This document shows, one piece after another, positions 1 to 5,993 of a stretch of 6,519 nt of DNA; positions within the stretch are counted from its first letter, which is position 1; each line of letters begins with the position of its first letter. The stretch covers positions 1 to 6,519 of the forward strand of contig JACVRP010000217.1 in assembly GCA_014534385.1 (NCBI GenBank), in the 5' to 3' direction. The notes below the pieces were generated by a model. The model had not been told where the DNA came from and did not search any database. It saw only the letters and a program-made list of their open reading frames with translations. Both the position numbers and the translations under genes were made by a program. This DNA is from Cyanobacteria bacterium Co-bin13 (lineage in GTDB: Bacteria; Cyanobacteriota; Cyanobacteriia; Phormidesmidales; Phormidesmidaceae).

Positions 1-37
1 ACGGGATGCTAAAGATACAAGCGTTTAACTGTTTTTT

Positions 38-66
38 CCTGTGCCCGTGGGTGCAGGATTTTTTTT
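38..66 (+). terminator. Rho-independent terminator of a gene left of the window
   Basis: An 8-bp stem (38-45 pairing with 50-57, including two G-U pairs) closes a CGTG loop and is followed by A and eight T residues at 59-66. The T-run is on the plus strand only. It therefore terminates a plus-strand gene that ends before the window starts, not the minus-strand hydrolase, which would need a run of A on the other side. The implied left-hand gene is convergent with the hydrolase. Confidence 0.75.
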
Positions 67-87
67 GCCTAGAAATCGCCCAAGCCC

Positions 88-1014
88 CTATTGCGGAACC
101 GTAGCGGACTTTGTCTCCCAGTGGCGAGCTACCCAGTCCTGCAAAATCGGATTGACCAGTTCGGGGGCTTCATCTTGGGGGCAGTGGCCAAGACCCTCAA
201 GCACAATAAAGTCTTCAACAGCTGGAAACTCTGCCAGCTCCCGACCGAGCTCAACCGGCTCCCAGGGATCGTCTGCCCCCCACAGAATCAGCACAGGGCA
301 GGTAATCTCAGGCAGCAGATCTTCGGCCAAAGGCCCCTGGGAATAGCGAACAAAGGCCAAAAACACGTCTGCCGCCCCAGTCTGAAGGGCAGGCTCTAGC
401 AGATAGTTGACCAGTTCTTCCGTCACCGCTTCGGCCCGTCGATAGGCCTGGCCCAGCAGCTTACGGATCACCTGGGGGCGGGCAATGCGAGAAAAGAAAA
501 AGCGGCCAAAGGGTGGATAGCCTAGCAACTGCTGCAGCAGCGGTGTGGTAGAGCGGCGGTACCAGGGCAGCGCCATCCGCTTGCGATCGTGAAGCAGCCG
601 CAGCGAACAGTTCAGCATGGCAATGCCCTGCACCCACTCGGGGGCCATCGCCGCCGCTTGGAGTGCCGCAATACAGCCGATGGAGTTGCCCACCAGAAAA
701 ACGGGCTCTCCCACCACTTCCCGGCAAAAGTCGATAATCTGCTCACCCCAAGTTTCAAAGGTATAGGCAATTGGGTCGTTAGGGGCGGGCTTGGCCGATA
801 GCCCAAAGCCAATCAGATCAATGGCGTAGACCCGGTTAGTCTGGGCCAACACCGGCAGATTTTTGAGCCAGTGATTGCTAGAAGCGCCAAAGCCGTGGAT
901 GCAGAGAATTGGCGCACCTGTCTGGCCTGCCTGCTGGTAGCAAATGGGAAAGCCCTGCCAATTCCAGGTCTGTCGGGGAAGAATGGATGAGGGGGCCGAC
1001 GTTGTGCCAGTCAT
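88..1014 (-). CDS. Alpha/beta-fold hydrolase, pheophytinase-like cyanobacterial family
   Basis: This is a 308-residue soluble serine hydrolase of the alpha/beta fold, with no signal peptide or membrane segment. Visible motifs are the oxyanion-hole HGFG (40-43), the nucleophile elbow GNSIG with Ser111, the acid in WGADDPW (Asp249 most likely, Asp248 adjacent) and His277 in GHCPQDE. A helical cap lies between about residues 135 and 235. The WGxxDPWEP and GHCPQDEAPE signatures and the overall pattern resemble cyanobacterial relatives of plant pheophytinase, which removes phytol from pheophytin. The same fold also serves esterases, haloperoxidases and C-C hydrolases, so the substrate is not established. 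The ATG at 1014 precedes the conserved start of the fold by about 14 residues, and no clear Shine-Dalgarno site is seen. It is transcribed alone, divergently from prfC, and I see no terminator of its own before the window edge. Confidence 0.9.
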   Translation of the reverse strand: MTGTTSAPSSILPRQTWNWQGFPICYQQAGQTGAPILCIHGFGASSNHWLKNLPVLAQTNRVYAIDLIGFGLSAKPAPNDPIAYTFETWGEQIIDFCREVVGEPVFLVGNSIGCIAALQAAAMAPEWVQGIAMLNCSLRLLHDRKRMALPWYRRSTTPLLQQLLGYPPFGRFFFSRIARPQVIRKLLGQAYRRAEAVTEELVNYLLEPALQTGAADVFLAFVRYSQGPLAEDLLPEITCPVLILWGADDPWEPVELGRELAEFPAVEDFIVLEGLGHCPQDEAPELVNPILQDWVARHWETKSATVPQ

Positions 1015-1120
1015 TGAGGTAAAAGCAGTGATAGGAGTAGCTTATTTCTTAAGCTTGACATCTTCTCCATCTAAGCGCTAGGCGATAAGGTAGAGATTCC
1101 CTGGTATGACCAGGCAAGCC

Positions 1121-1150
1121 CTGTCAAAAGCAGCCTGCGGATCCTACAAT
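1121..1150 (+). promoter_or_regulatory. Candidate prfC promoter
   Basis: CTGTCA (1121-1126, 4 of 6 to the -35 consensus) and TACAAT (1145-1150, 5 of 6 to the -10 consensus) are separated by 18 bp. Transcription would start near 1157 and give a leader of about 45 nt before the prfC ATG. An inverted repeat, CCTGG-N5-CCAGG (1100-1114), lies just upstream and could be an operator. This is a consensus match only. Confidence 0.4.
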
Positions 1151-1201
1151 CTATAAGGTGCCAGGCAGATTCTGGGGCATAAGGTTTTATCTTTTTAACG
1201 A

Positions 1202-2842
1202 ATGGTTGACTCAGCAGTTACAGTTTCGTCCGAAGACATTGGGAAAGCGGTGGAGCAGCGGCGCAACTTCGCCATCATTTCCCACCCGGACGCCGGTAAG
1301 ACGACCTTGACCGAGAAGCTGCTGCTGTACGGTGGGGCCATCCACGAGGCGGGCGCAGTCAAAGCTCGCCGAGCCCAGCGCCACGCCACCTCCGACTGGA
1401 TGGAGCTAGAGCAGCAGCGGGGTATCTCGATTACCTCGACGGTGCTGCAGTTTGCCTACGACGGCTACACCATCAACCTGCTCGATACCCCCGGCCACCA
1501 AGACTTTAGTGAAGATACTTACCGCACCCTGGCCGCCGCTGATAATGCAGTGATGCTAGAAGATGCGGCCAAAGGCCTAGAGCCGCAGACGCGCAAGCTG
1601 TTTGAAGTCTGCCGCATGCGATCGATGCCCATCTTCACCTTCTTCAACAAGATGGATCGGCCGGCCCGTGAGCCTTTAGAGCTGCTAGATGAGCTTGAGA
1701 AAGAGCTGGGGCTGCAGACCTACGCCGTGAACTGGCCGATTGGCATGGGTGATCGCTTTAAGGGCGTTTTTGATCGGCGGACGCGCAAAATTCACCTGTT
1801 TGAGCGGATGGCCCACGGCAGCCGCGAAGCCAAGGCGACCGTGGTAGACCTGGGCGACCCCAGAATCGAAGAGCTGCTAGAGCAAGATCTCTACTACCAG
1901 TTCAAAGAAGAAATCGAAGTCATCGAAGAAATTGGGCCTGAGCTAGATCTGGACCTGGTGCATGCCGGTCAAATGACGCCGGTCTTCTTTGGCAGCGCCA
2001 TGACCAACTTTGGCGTAGAGCTCTTTTTAGAAGCCTTCCTCGACTACGCCCTCAAACCCGTGGGCCGCACCAGCACCATCGGAGAAATACTGCCCACCAG
2101 AGAAGACTTTACCGGCTTTGTGTTTAAGCTCCAGGCCAACATGGATCCTAAGCACCGTGACCGAATTGCCTTTGTGCGGGTCTGCTCGGGCAGGTTTGAG
2201 AAGGACATGGTGGTAAACCATGCCCGTCTTGGTAAGACCGTGCGCCTGTCTCACCCCCAAAAGCTCTTTGGCCAGGGTCGAGAATCTCTGAGTGAAGCCT
2301 ATCCTGGTGACGTGATCGGCCTTAACAACCCCGGCGTCTTTGCCATCGGCGATACGGTCTACCAGGGCAAGCGGCTGGAGTATGAAGGTATTCCCTGCTT
2401 CTCGCCGGAGCTGTTTGCCTACCTCAGAAACCCCAACCCCTCCAAGTACAAGCAGTTTCAGAAAGGCGTTTTGGAGCTGCGCGAGGAAGGCGCAGTCCAG
2501 ATCATGTTCTCCACCGATGAGTCGAAGCGAGACCCGATTGTCGCGGCGGTCGGCCAGCTCCAGTTTGAGGTGGTGCAGTTTCGCCTGCAAAACGAGTACA
2601 ACGTTGAGACGCTGCTAGAGGCGCTGCCCTTTTCGGTAGCCCGTTGGGTAGATGGCGGCTGGGAAGCGTTGGAAAAAGTCGATCGGCTGTTCAATACGGC
2701 CACCGTAAAGGATAGCTGGGGCCGCCCGGTGCTGCTGTTTCGCAACGAGTGGAACTGCCAGCAGATCGAGATGGACCACCCCGAACTCAAGCTCAGCAAA
2801 ACGGCTCCGGTGGTATCTGGAAAACAGCCAGAAGATCTCTAG
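1202..2842 (+). CDS. prfC: Peptide chain release factor 3 (RF3)
   Basis: RF3 is a cytoplasmic translational GTPase that removes RF1 or RF2 from the ribosome after peptide release. The 546-residue product is slightly longer than E. coli RF3 (529). The G domain is intact: P-loop SHPDAGKTT (27-35), switch I QRGISIT (72-78), DTPGHQDF (95-102) and NKMD (149-152). The HQDFSEDTYRTL stretch is typical of RF3 and separates it from EF-G, TypA and LepA. Beta-barrel domain II and the RF3 C-terminal domain follow, and the frame runs unbroken to its stop. The start at 1202 gives an about 20-residue lead before RRNFAIISHPDAGKT, which is normal for the family. No clear Shine-Dalgarno site precedes it. The gene stands alone, with a candidate promoter at 1121-1150. 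No missing motif or frameshift was seen. Confidence 0.97.
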   Translation: MVDSAVTVSSEDIGKAVEQRRNFAIISHPDAGKTTLTEKLLLYGGAIHEAGAVKARRAQRHATSDWMELEQQRGISITSTVLQFAYDGYTINLLDTPGHQDFSEDTYRTLAAADNAVMLEDAAKGLEPQTRKLFEVCRMRSMPIFTFFNKMDRPAREPLELLDELEKELGLQTYAVNWPIGMGDRFKGVFDRRTRKIHLFERMAHGSREAKATVVDLGDPRIEELLEQDLYYQFKEEIEVIEEIGPELDLDLVHAGQMTPVFFGSAMTNFGVELFLEAFLDYALKPVGRTSTIGEILPTREDFTGFVFKLQANMDPKHRDRIAFVRVCSGRFEKDMVVNHARLGKTVRLSHPQKLFGQGRESLSEAYPGDVIGLNNPGVFAIGDTVYQGKRLEYEGIPCFSPELFAYLRNPNPSKYKQFQKGVLELREEGAVQIMFSTDESKRDPIVAAVGQLQFEVVQFRLQNEYNVETLLEALPFSVARWVDGGWEALEKVDRLFNTATVKDSWGRPVLLFRNEWNCQQIEMDHPELKLSKTAPVVSGKQPEDL

Positions 2843-2887
2843 ATCGAGCCCATCTGTAACGGATGTGGCTGAACGTTCTGATGAAAT

Positions 2888-2918
2888 GCAATAAGCTTTT
2901 CTAAAAGCATTGCTTTGT
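2888..2918 (+). terminator. Possible weak prfC terminator
   Basis: The hairpin starts 45 nt after the prfC stop. GCAAT (2888-2892) pairs with ATTGC (2909-2913), and an inner GCTTTT/AAAAGC stem (2895-2900 with 2903-2908) follows after a two-base AA bulge. TTTGT comes after the stem. The stem is AT-rich and the T-tract short, so termination would be leaky. The stronger terminator at 3063-3091 may be the effective end of prfC transcripts. Confidence 0.35.
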
Positions 2919-2960
2919 CAAGAAATGCAAACTCAACCTAGAAAAAGTCAGCTTTTGTGG

Positions 2961-2988
2961 TTGACTCCTGGCTGGGTTAAGAGATACT
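2961..2988 (+). promoter_or_regulatory. Upstream member of a tandem promoter pair before purK
   Basis: TTGACT (2961-2966, 5 of 6) and GATACT (2983-2988, 4 of 6) are separated by 16 bp. The predicted start is near 2995. It lies upstream of the terminator at 3063-3091, so transcripts would be about 95 nt long unless the terminator is read through into purK. Confidence 0.35.
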
Positions 2989-2989
2989 C

Positions 2990-3017
2990 TTGACAAATAC
3001 ATTAATGCTTCGATAAA
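2990..3017 (+). promoter_or_regulatory. Downstream member of the tandem promoter pair, consensus -35
   Basis: A perfect TTGACA (2990-2995) and GATAAA (3012-3017, 4 of 6) are separated by 16 bp. A short dyad, TCAAC-AA-GTTGA (3018-3029), covers the predicted start site near 3024 and could be a repressor site. The promoter is 40 to 50 bp upstream of a strong terminator, which is unusual for a plain gene promoter. Confidence 0.5.
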
Positions 3018-3023
3018 TCAACA

Positions 3024-3091
3024 AGTTGAATCAAAAATTTAAATCCGCTGATAAACCCTCCGAACCTGGCTAGCCACGCCGGGTTTTTTTT
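3024..3091 (+). ncRNA. Candidate short transcript or terminated purK leader (about 70 nt)
   Basis: The interval between the predicted start of the consensus promoter (2990-3017) and the end of the terminator (3063-3091) would give an RNA of about 68 nt with an AT-rich unstructured 5' part and a GC-rich terminator hairpin. No reading frame of note lies in it. I do not recognise it as Yfr1 (the ACUCCUCACAC core is absent) or as a known riboswitch, and the 40 nt before the terminator is too short for a purine aptamer. It may instead be an attenuated leader of purK, or the prfC terminator with a chance promoter in front. Confidence 0.25.
3063..3091 (+). terminator. Strong rho-independent terminator between prfC and purK
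   Basis: AACCTGGC (3063-3070) pairs with GCCGGGTT (3078-3085), 8 bp with one G-U pair, around a 7-nt loop. A run of eight T follows from 3084. It is 220 bp after the prfC stop and about 70 bp before the purK ATG, so it can close prfC readthrough, end a short RNA, or act on the purK leader. GCTGGGTT at 2971-2978 could pair along its whole length (two G-U pairs) with the left arm, which would be a possible antiterminator in longer transcripts. Confidence 0.85.
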
Positions 3092-3161
3092 GGCTGTCTG
3101 GGTCTATCTAATCGCGGTGCGGGCTGCGATATGGTGAGAGGGTATCTATGGAGAAACCGCT

Positions 3162-4334
3162 ATGGTGCAGCCTCGTCTTGTGCAGCGAGTCGGGGTCGTA
3201 GGAGGTGGGCAGTTGGCCTGGATGATGGGGCCAGCCGCGCGATCGCTAGGTCTAAATCTAGTGGTGCAAACGCCGCAGCCGAGCGATCCGGCAGTTGCGA
3301 TCGCAGCCCAAACCATCTTTGCGCCCGTCACCGACCCCCAGGGAACAGCGGCTCTGGCAGAGCAGTGCGACATCATTACCTTTGAAAACGAGTTTGTTGA
3401 TCTGCCGGCCCTCAAGGACTTGGCGGCTAAGGGTACGGTGTTTTATCCCCAGTTAGACGTGCTGGCGCTGGTGCTGGACAAGTTTGATCAGCGCAGCTAC
3501 TTTGAGCGCATTGGCCTGCCCAATCCCCGCTTCGTCTCCCTCGACTCCAAGGCCGATCTACCTGAGCTGGTGGCTTTTGCCGCCGCCATTGGCTTTCCCT
3601 TAGTGCTAAAAACCCGGCGATTGGGCTACGACGGCTACGGCACCTTCATCCTCAAGACCCTCGAAGATCTGCAGGCCACCTGGCAGCGCCTCGACTACCC
3701 CCCCGTCCTGCTGGAGGAATTTGTGCCCTTCACTCACGAATTGGCCGTCATGGTGGCCCGTTCTGAGGCCGGTGAGATTGCCATTTACCCCACAGTCGAA
3801 ACTCAGCAAGTTAACCAGGTCTGCCGCCGCGTCTTTGCCCCCGCTGCGGTTTCCCCCGCCGTAGAGGCCCAGGTGCAGCGCATCGCCCGCACCCTAGTTG
3901 ACCAGCTTCAGGCCGTAGGCATTATCGGCATTGAGTTTTTTCTGACTCCAGAGGGCAAGGTGCTGATCAACGAAATTGCCCCCCGCACCCACAACTCCGG
4001 CCACTACACCCTCGATGCCTGCGCCACCTCTCAGTTTGAGCAGCAGCTGCGGGCGGTCAGCGGACTGCCCCTAGGGCCAGTTTCCCTCACCTGTCCCCAG
4101 GCGGTGATGGTCAACCTTTTAGGATTTGAGTCTGCCAGCAGCGACTATGCCGCCCAAAGGAAGGCCCTCAGCCATCTACCCCATAGCCATGTCTACTGGT
4201 ACGGTAAAAGCCAAGCCCGTCCGGGACGCAAGCTGGGCCACGTCACCCTCTGCCTAGAGTCAGGGGAAGACCCGACAGCTGTCGTTCGAGCGGTCGAAGA
4301 TCTCTGGTACCCCAATTCCGCTACAAAGTGTTAG
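3162..4334 (+). CDS. purK: 5-(carboxyamino)imidazole ribonucleotide synthase (PurK)
   Basis: PurK is the ATP-grasp enzyme that carboxylates aminoimidazole ribonucleotide with bicarbonate and ATP to N5-CAIR, which PurE then rearranges in de novo purine synthesis. The 390-residue length is normal. An N-terminal Rossmann-like part carries VGGGQLAWMM (13-22) and TFENE (73-77). The ATP-grasp core has KTRRLGYDGYG (150-160) and LLEEFVPFTHEL (183-194). The signature NEIAPRTHNSGH is at 270-281, followed by the SQFEQQLRAVSGLPLG region and a C-terminal KLGHVTL. The start is supported by GGAGA at 3150-3154, 7 nt before the ATG. Two HIP1 octamers lie in the first 150 bp. uraD follows with an 11-bp gap or a 7-bp overlap, so the two genes are probably one operon. 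Confidence 0.97.
   Translation: MVQPRLVQRVGVVGGGQLAWMMGPAARSLGLNLVVQTPQPSDPAVAIAAQTIFAPVTDPQGTAALAEQCDIITFENEFVDLPALKDLAAKGTVFYPQLDVLALVLDKFDQRSYFERIGLPNPRFVSLDSKADLPELVAFAAAIGFPLVLKTRRLGYDGYGTFILKTLEDLQATWQRLDYPPVLLEEFVPFTHELAVMVARSEAGEIAIYPTVETQQVNQVCRRVFAPAAVSPAVEAQVQRIARTLVDQLQAVGIIGIEFFLTPEGKVLINEIAPRTHNSGHYTLDACATSQFEQQLRAVSGLPLGPVSLTCPQAVMVNLLGFESASSDYAAQRKALSHLPHSHVYWYGKSQARPGRKLGHVTLCLESGEDPTAVVRAVEDLWYPNSATKC
3239..3304. repeat. Two HIP1-core octamers GCGATCGC within purK
   Basis: GCGATCGC occurs at 3239-3246 and 3297-3304, 58 bp apart. HIP1 (GCGATCGC, often within GGCGATCGCC) is strongly over-represented in many cyanobacterial genomes. These copies support the assignment of the host and have no known gene-specific role. 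Confidence 0.8.
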
Positions 4335-4345
4335 ATTCCACCCTG

Positions 4346-4849
4346 ATGACCTACTCTCTCTCTGCCCTGAATCAGATGGATCAGGCGACCTTTACGGCGG
4401 CTCTCGCAGAAGTGTTCGAAGACACCCCTGCGATCGCAGCTCAAAGCTGGCAGCACCGCCCCTTTTCCAGCGTCAAATCGCTGCACCAGTGCATGATTGA
4501 TATCGTTCAGGCCCTGCCCCTGGCAAATCAGCTAGCGCTGCTGCGAGCCCATCCCGATTTGGGGGGGCGGGTGCAGATGGCAGATGCCTCTGTTCAAGAG
4601 CAGGCTAGCGTTGGGCTCAATCAGCTCACGGCGGAGGAATATGAGCAGTTTCTCAGCCTCAACCAGCGCTACCGGGAGAAGTTTAAGTTCCCATTTATCA
4701 TGGCGGTTGCGGGGCAGACTCAAGCCAGCATCCTCAAAGCCTTTGCTCACAGGCTTGAAAATCCTGAAGCTGAAGAAATTCAGCAGGCTCTACAGGAGGT
4801 CGGACAGATTGCCTGGTTTCGCTTAAATGCCTGGATTAAGGAATCTTAG
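4346..4849 (+). CDS. uraD: 2-oxo-4-hydroxy-4-carboxy-5-ureidoimidazoline (OHCU) decarboxylase
   Basis: UraD decarboxylates OHCU to S-allantoin, the last step from urate after urate oxidase and 5-hydroxyisourate hydrolase. The 167-residue all-helical product has the normal length for a single-domain enzyme. Expected catalytic residues are in place: His69 in AHPDLGGR, Glu85 in SVQEQASVGL and Arg159 in IAWFRLNAW. The conserved NQRYREKFKFPFI (106-118) and the RLEN segment are also present. I chose ATG 4346 because MTYSLSALNQM matches the usual family N-terminus. A GTG at 4328 would add six residues and overlap the purK stop by 7 bp. Neither start has a clear Shine-Dalgarno site, which fits translational coupling to purK. 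No other urate-degrading gene is in the window. Confidence 0.92.
   Translation: MTYSLSALNQMDQATFTAALAEVFEDTPAIAAQSWQHRPFSSVKSLHQCMIDIVQALPLANQLALLRAHPDLGGRVQMADASVQEQASVGLNQLTAEEYEQFLSLNQRYREKFKFPFIMAVAGQTQASILKAFAHRLENPEAEEIQQALQEVGQIAWFRLNAWIKES
4430..4437. repeat. HIP1-core octamer GCGATCGC within uraD
   Basis: This is the third copy of the palindrome GCGATCGC in the window, here within TGCGATCGCA inside uraD. It adds to the evidence for a cyanobacterial host. Confidence 0.8.
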
Positions 4850-5179
4850 AAAAGGGTCGCCAACCGCAGTAATTGTTCGGATTTTTTTGAGAAAATGCGG
4901 CAATTTCTGGGAACGCTATCAGCGAATGTAGCATCTATCTTCTACCTCTGAAAGGATCCCTCAAATCAAGGACCATCAACAATTACAGACGCATGAGCGT
5001 AAAGTATTGTCATTGATGAATTCCTGGTCAAACGATTTTGCTAGAGTTTTAGCAGCCATCGTAGGAAAGTTAACAGGATGGGGTAGTCATTTAGGTCCTG
5101 CAGTCAAAGCCCTTTTTAGACCCTCAGGTTCAGGACGGATCAATTGCTGACATTTATAGACCAAAAACAGTGTCGAAGC
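4850..5179. other. 330-bp intergenic region between uraD and the response regulator
   Basis: The region is more AT-rich than the flanking genes. It starts with a short imperfect hairpin (CCG at 4864-4866 with CGG at 4878-4880) followed by seven T at 4882-4888, at best a poor terminator for uraD. TTGTCA at 5007-5012 is a -35-like hexamer without a good -10 at the right distance. TGCTA-N6-TAGCA (5039-5054) is an inverted repeat. A minus-strand gene or known RNA was not recognised. The second half carries the small reading frame listed separately. Confidence 0.6.
5016..5150 (+). CDS. Possible small protein of 44 residues, unknown function
   Basis: An ATG frame of 44 codons whose stop overlaps the TTG at 5144 that could start the response regulator. 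The product begins MNSWSNDFARVLAAIVGKL and continues with TGWGSHLGPAVKALF before a Ser/Gly/Arg tail. The middle (about 6-34) alternates hydrophobic and charged residues and could be an amphipathic helix pair. The same frame stays open upstream to 4932 (just after a TAG at 4929), so a longer product from a non-ATG start, or a gene remnant, is possible. Against it: no good Shine-Dalgarno site before 5016, and only about a third of its codons end in G or C, unlike the neighbours. I do not recognise the family, and chance is a real alternative. Confidence 0.25.
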   Translation: MNSWSNDFARVLAAIVGKLTGWGSHLGPAVKALFRPSGSGRINC

Positions 5180-5827
5180 ATGAAGGACTCCAGTACAGGC
5201 GAGCAAAAGCAGCTCCTACTGATTGACGACGATCCCAACCTAATTCTCCTGGTCAAAGATTACCTGGAGTTTCGGGGCTACCGAGTAGTCACTGCAGGCA
5301 ATGGCCGTGAAGCCCTAGATGTGCTAGAAGCATTGCTCCCCGACATGATCATCTGTGACGTGATGATGCCGGAAATGGATGGCTATGCTTTCGTCAAACA
5401 GGTCCGTGAAACTCCCGAGACCGAGTGGATTCCCATCCTGTTTCTCTCAGCCAAAGGCCAGAGCCAGGACCGGGTGAAAGGGCTTAACACCGGGGCTGAT
5501 GTTTACATGGTCAAGCCCTTTGAGCCAGAAGAACTCGTAGCCCAGGTCGAGTCTTCCCTCAAGCAGGCGTCGCGACTGATCAAGCAGCAAACCAAGACCG
5601 GCAGCAACAGCCCCGTCATCCAGGTTGCTTTTGATGTCGAGCTAACCCCAACTGAGCTGAGAGTGGTGCAGTTTGTGGCTCGGGGTATGGCCAACCGAGA
5701 GATCGCCGACGAACTTCAGGTCAGCCAGCGCACTATCGAGAGCCACGTCAGCAATATGCTTGGTAAAACCGGCCTGCACAACCGCACCGAACTCGCTCGC
5801 TGGGCTATGGAAAATCACAAAGCCTAG
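5180..5827 (+). CDS. NarL/LuxR-type response regulator, resembling Ycf29/Rre1
   Basis: This is a two-component DNA-binding response regulator of 215 residues. The N-terminal REC domain (about 10-130) has the acidic pocket IDDDP (Asp16/Asp17), phospho-acceptor Asp60 in ICDVMMPEMDGY, Ser90, Tyr109 and Lys112 in VKPFEPEEL, so all switch residues are present. After a short Gln/Lys/Ser-rich linker, a LuxR-type helix-turn-helix (about 152-210) carries LTPTELRVVQFVARGMANREIA and RTIESHVSNMLGKTGLHNRTEL. The LSAKGQSQDRVKG and NRTEL stretches recall the Ycf29/Rre1 regulators of plastids and cyanobacteria, but this comes from memory. No histidine kinase is nearby, so it is an orphan here. The start is uncertain: ATG 5180 has a poor ribosome site, while TTG 5144 (12 more residues) follows AGGA by 8 nt. 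Confidence 0.92.
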   Translation: MKDSSTGEQKQLLLIDDDPNLILLVKDYLEFRGYRVVTAGNGREALDVLEALLPDMIICDVMMPEMDGYAFVKQVRETPETEWIPILFLSAKGQSQDRVKGLNTGADVYMVKPFEPEELVAQVESSLKQASRLIKQQTKTGSNSPVIQVAFDVELTPTELRVVQFVARGMANREIADELQVSQRTIESHVSNMLGKTGLHNRTELARWAMENHKA

Positions 5828-5842
5828 TTAGTTTCAATCTGT

Positions 5843-5872
5843 TCTACAAGTGGCCTACAGCCCTGATATACT
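5843..5872 (+). promoter_or_regulatory. Promoter of tRNA-Thr with extended -10
   Basis: TCTACA (5843-5848, 4 of 6) and TATACT (5867-5872, 5 of 6) are 18 bp apart, and TG at 5864-5865 makes an extended -10. Initiation near 5879 would leave only about 5 nt before the mature tRNA 5' end. The promoter lies directly after the response-regulator stop, so the tRNA can be transcribed independently. Confidence 0.65.
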
Positions 5873-5883
5873 TGGCTAGGTAT

Positions 5884-5956
5884 GCTGGTGTAGCTCAGCT
5901 GGTAGAGCAGCTGATTTGTAATCAGCCGGTCGCAAGTTCGAATCTTGTCACCAGCT
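5884..5956 (+). tRNA. tRNA-Thr (anticodon UGU)
   Basis: This is a complete 73-nt cloverleaf. The acceptor stem 5884-5890 pairs perfectly with 5949-5955, followed by discriminator T5956. The D stem is GCTC/GAGC. The anticodon stem GCTGA/TCAGC (5910-5914 and 5922-5926) holds loop TTTGTAA with anticodon TGT at 5917-5919, reading ACA and wobble ACN threonine codons. The variable loop is 5 nt. The T stem GCAAG/CTTGT has one G-U pair around TTCGAAT. No CCA is encoded, as is usual in cyanobacteria, so it is added after transcription. Confidence 0.98.
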
Positions 5957-5968
5957 TTCTGAATAAGC

Positions 5969-5988
5969 GGGCAGTTTGCCCTTGTTTT
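5969..5988 (+). terminator. First terminator after tRNA-Thr
   Basis: GGGCA (5969-5973) pairs with TGCCC (5977-5981) around a GTT loop and is followed by TTGTTTT (5982-5988). The stem is short but GC-rich and begins 12 nt after the tRNA 3' end, so it probably ends the tRNA precursor. Confidence 0.5.
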
Positions 5989-5993
5989 AGGAT

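Noticed and set aside
2027..2590. 187-codon minus-strand frame inside prfC
   Set aside because: It is a shadow of a GC-rich conserved gene; its product has no recognisable domain and prfC fully explains the sequence.
2883..2930. Direct repeat GAAATGCAA (2883-2891 and 2922-2930) as an insertion-site duplication
   Set aside because: The 30 bp between the copies are a hairpin and not an element, and no transposase or terminal inverted repeats are present.
2925..2993. 22-codon frame beginning MQTQPRKSQ in the prfC-purK gap
   Set aside because: It is very short, has no good ribosome site, and its end overlaps the -35 of a consensus promoter. Chance is the simpler reading.
3131..3385. 84-codon plus-strand frame overlapping the 5' end of purK
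   Set aside because: purK has the correct ribosome site and conserved N-terminus in a different frame, and this product has no family features.
4864..4888. Hairpin plus seven T after uraD as a terminator
   Set aside because: Only three consecutive outer base pairs form, so the T-run alone is not enough for a confident call.
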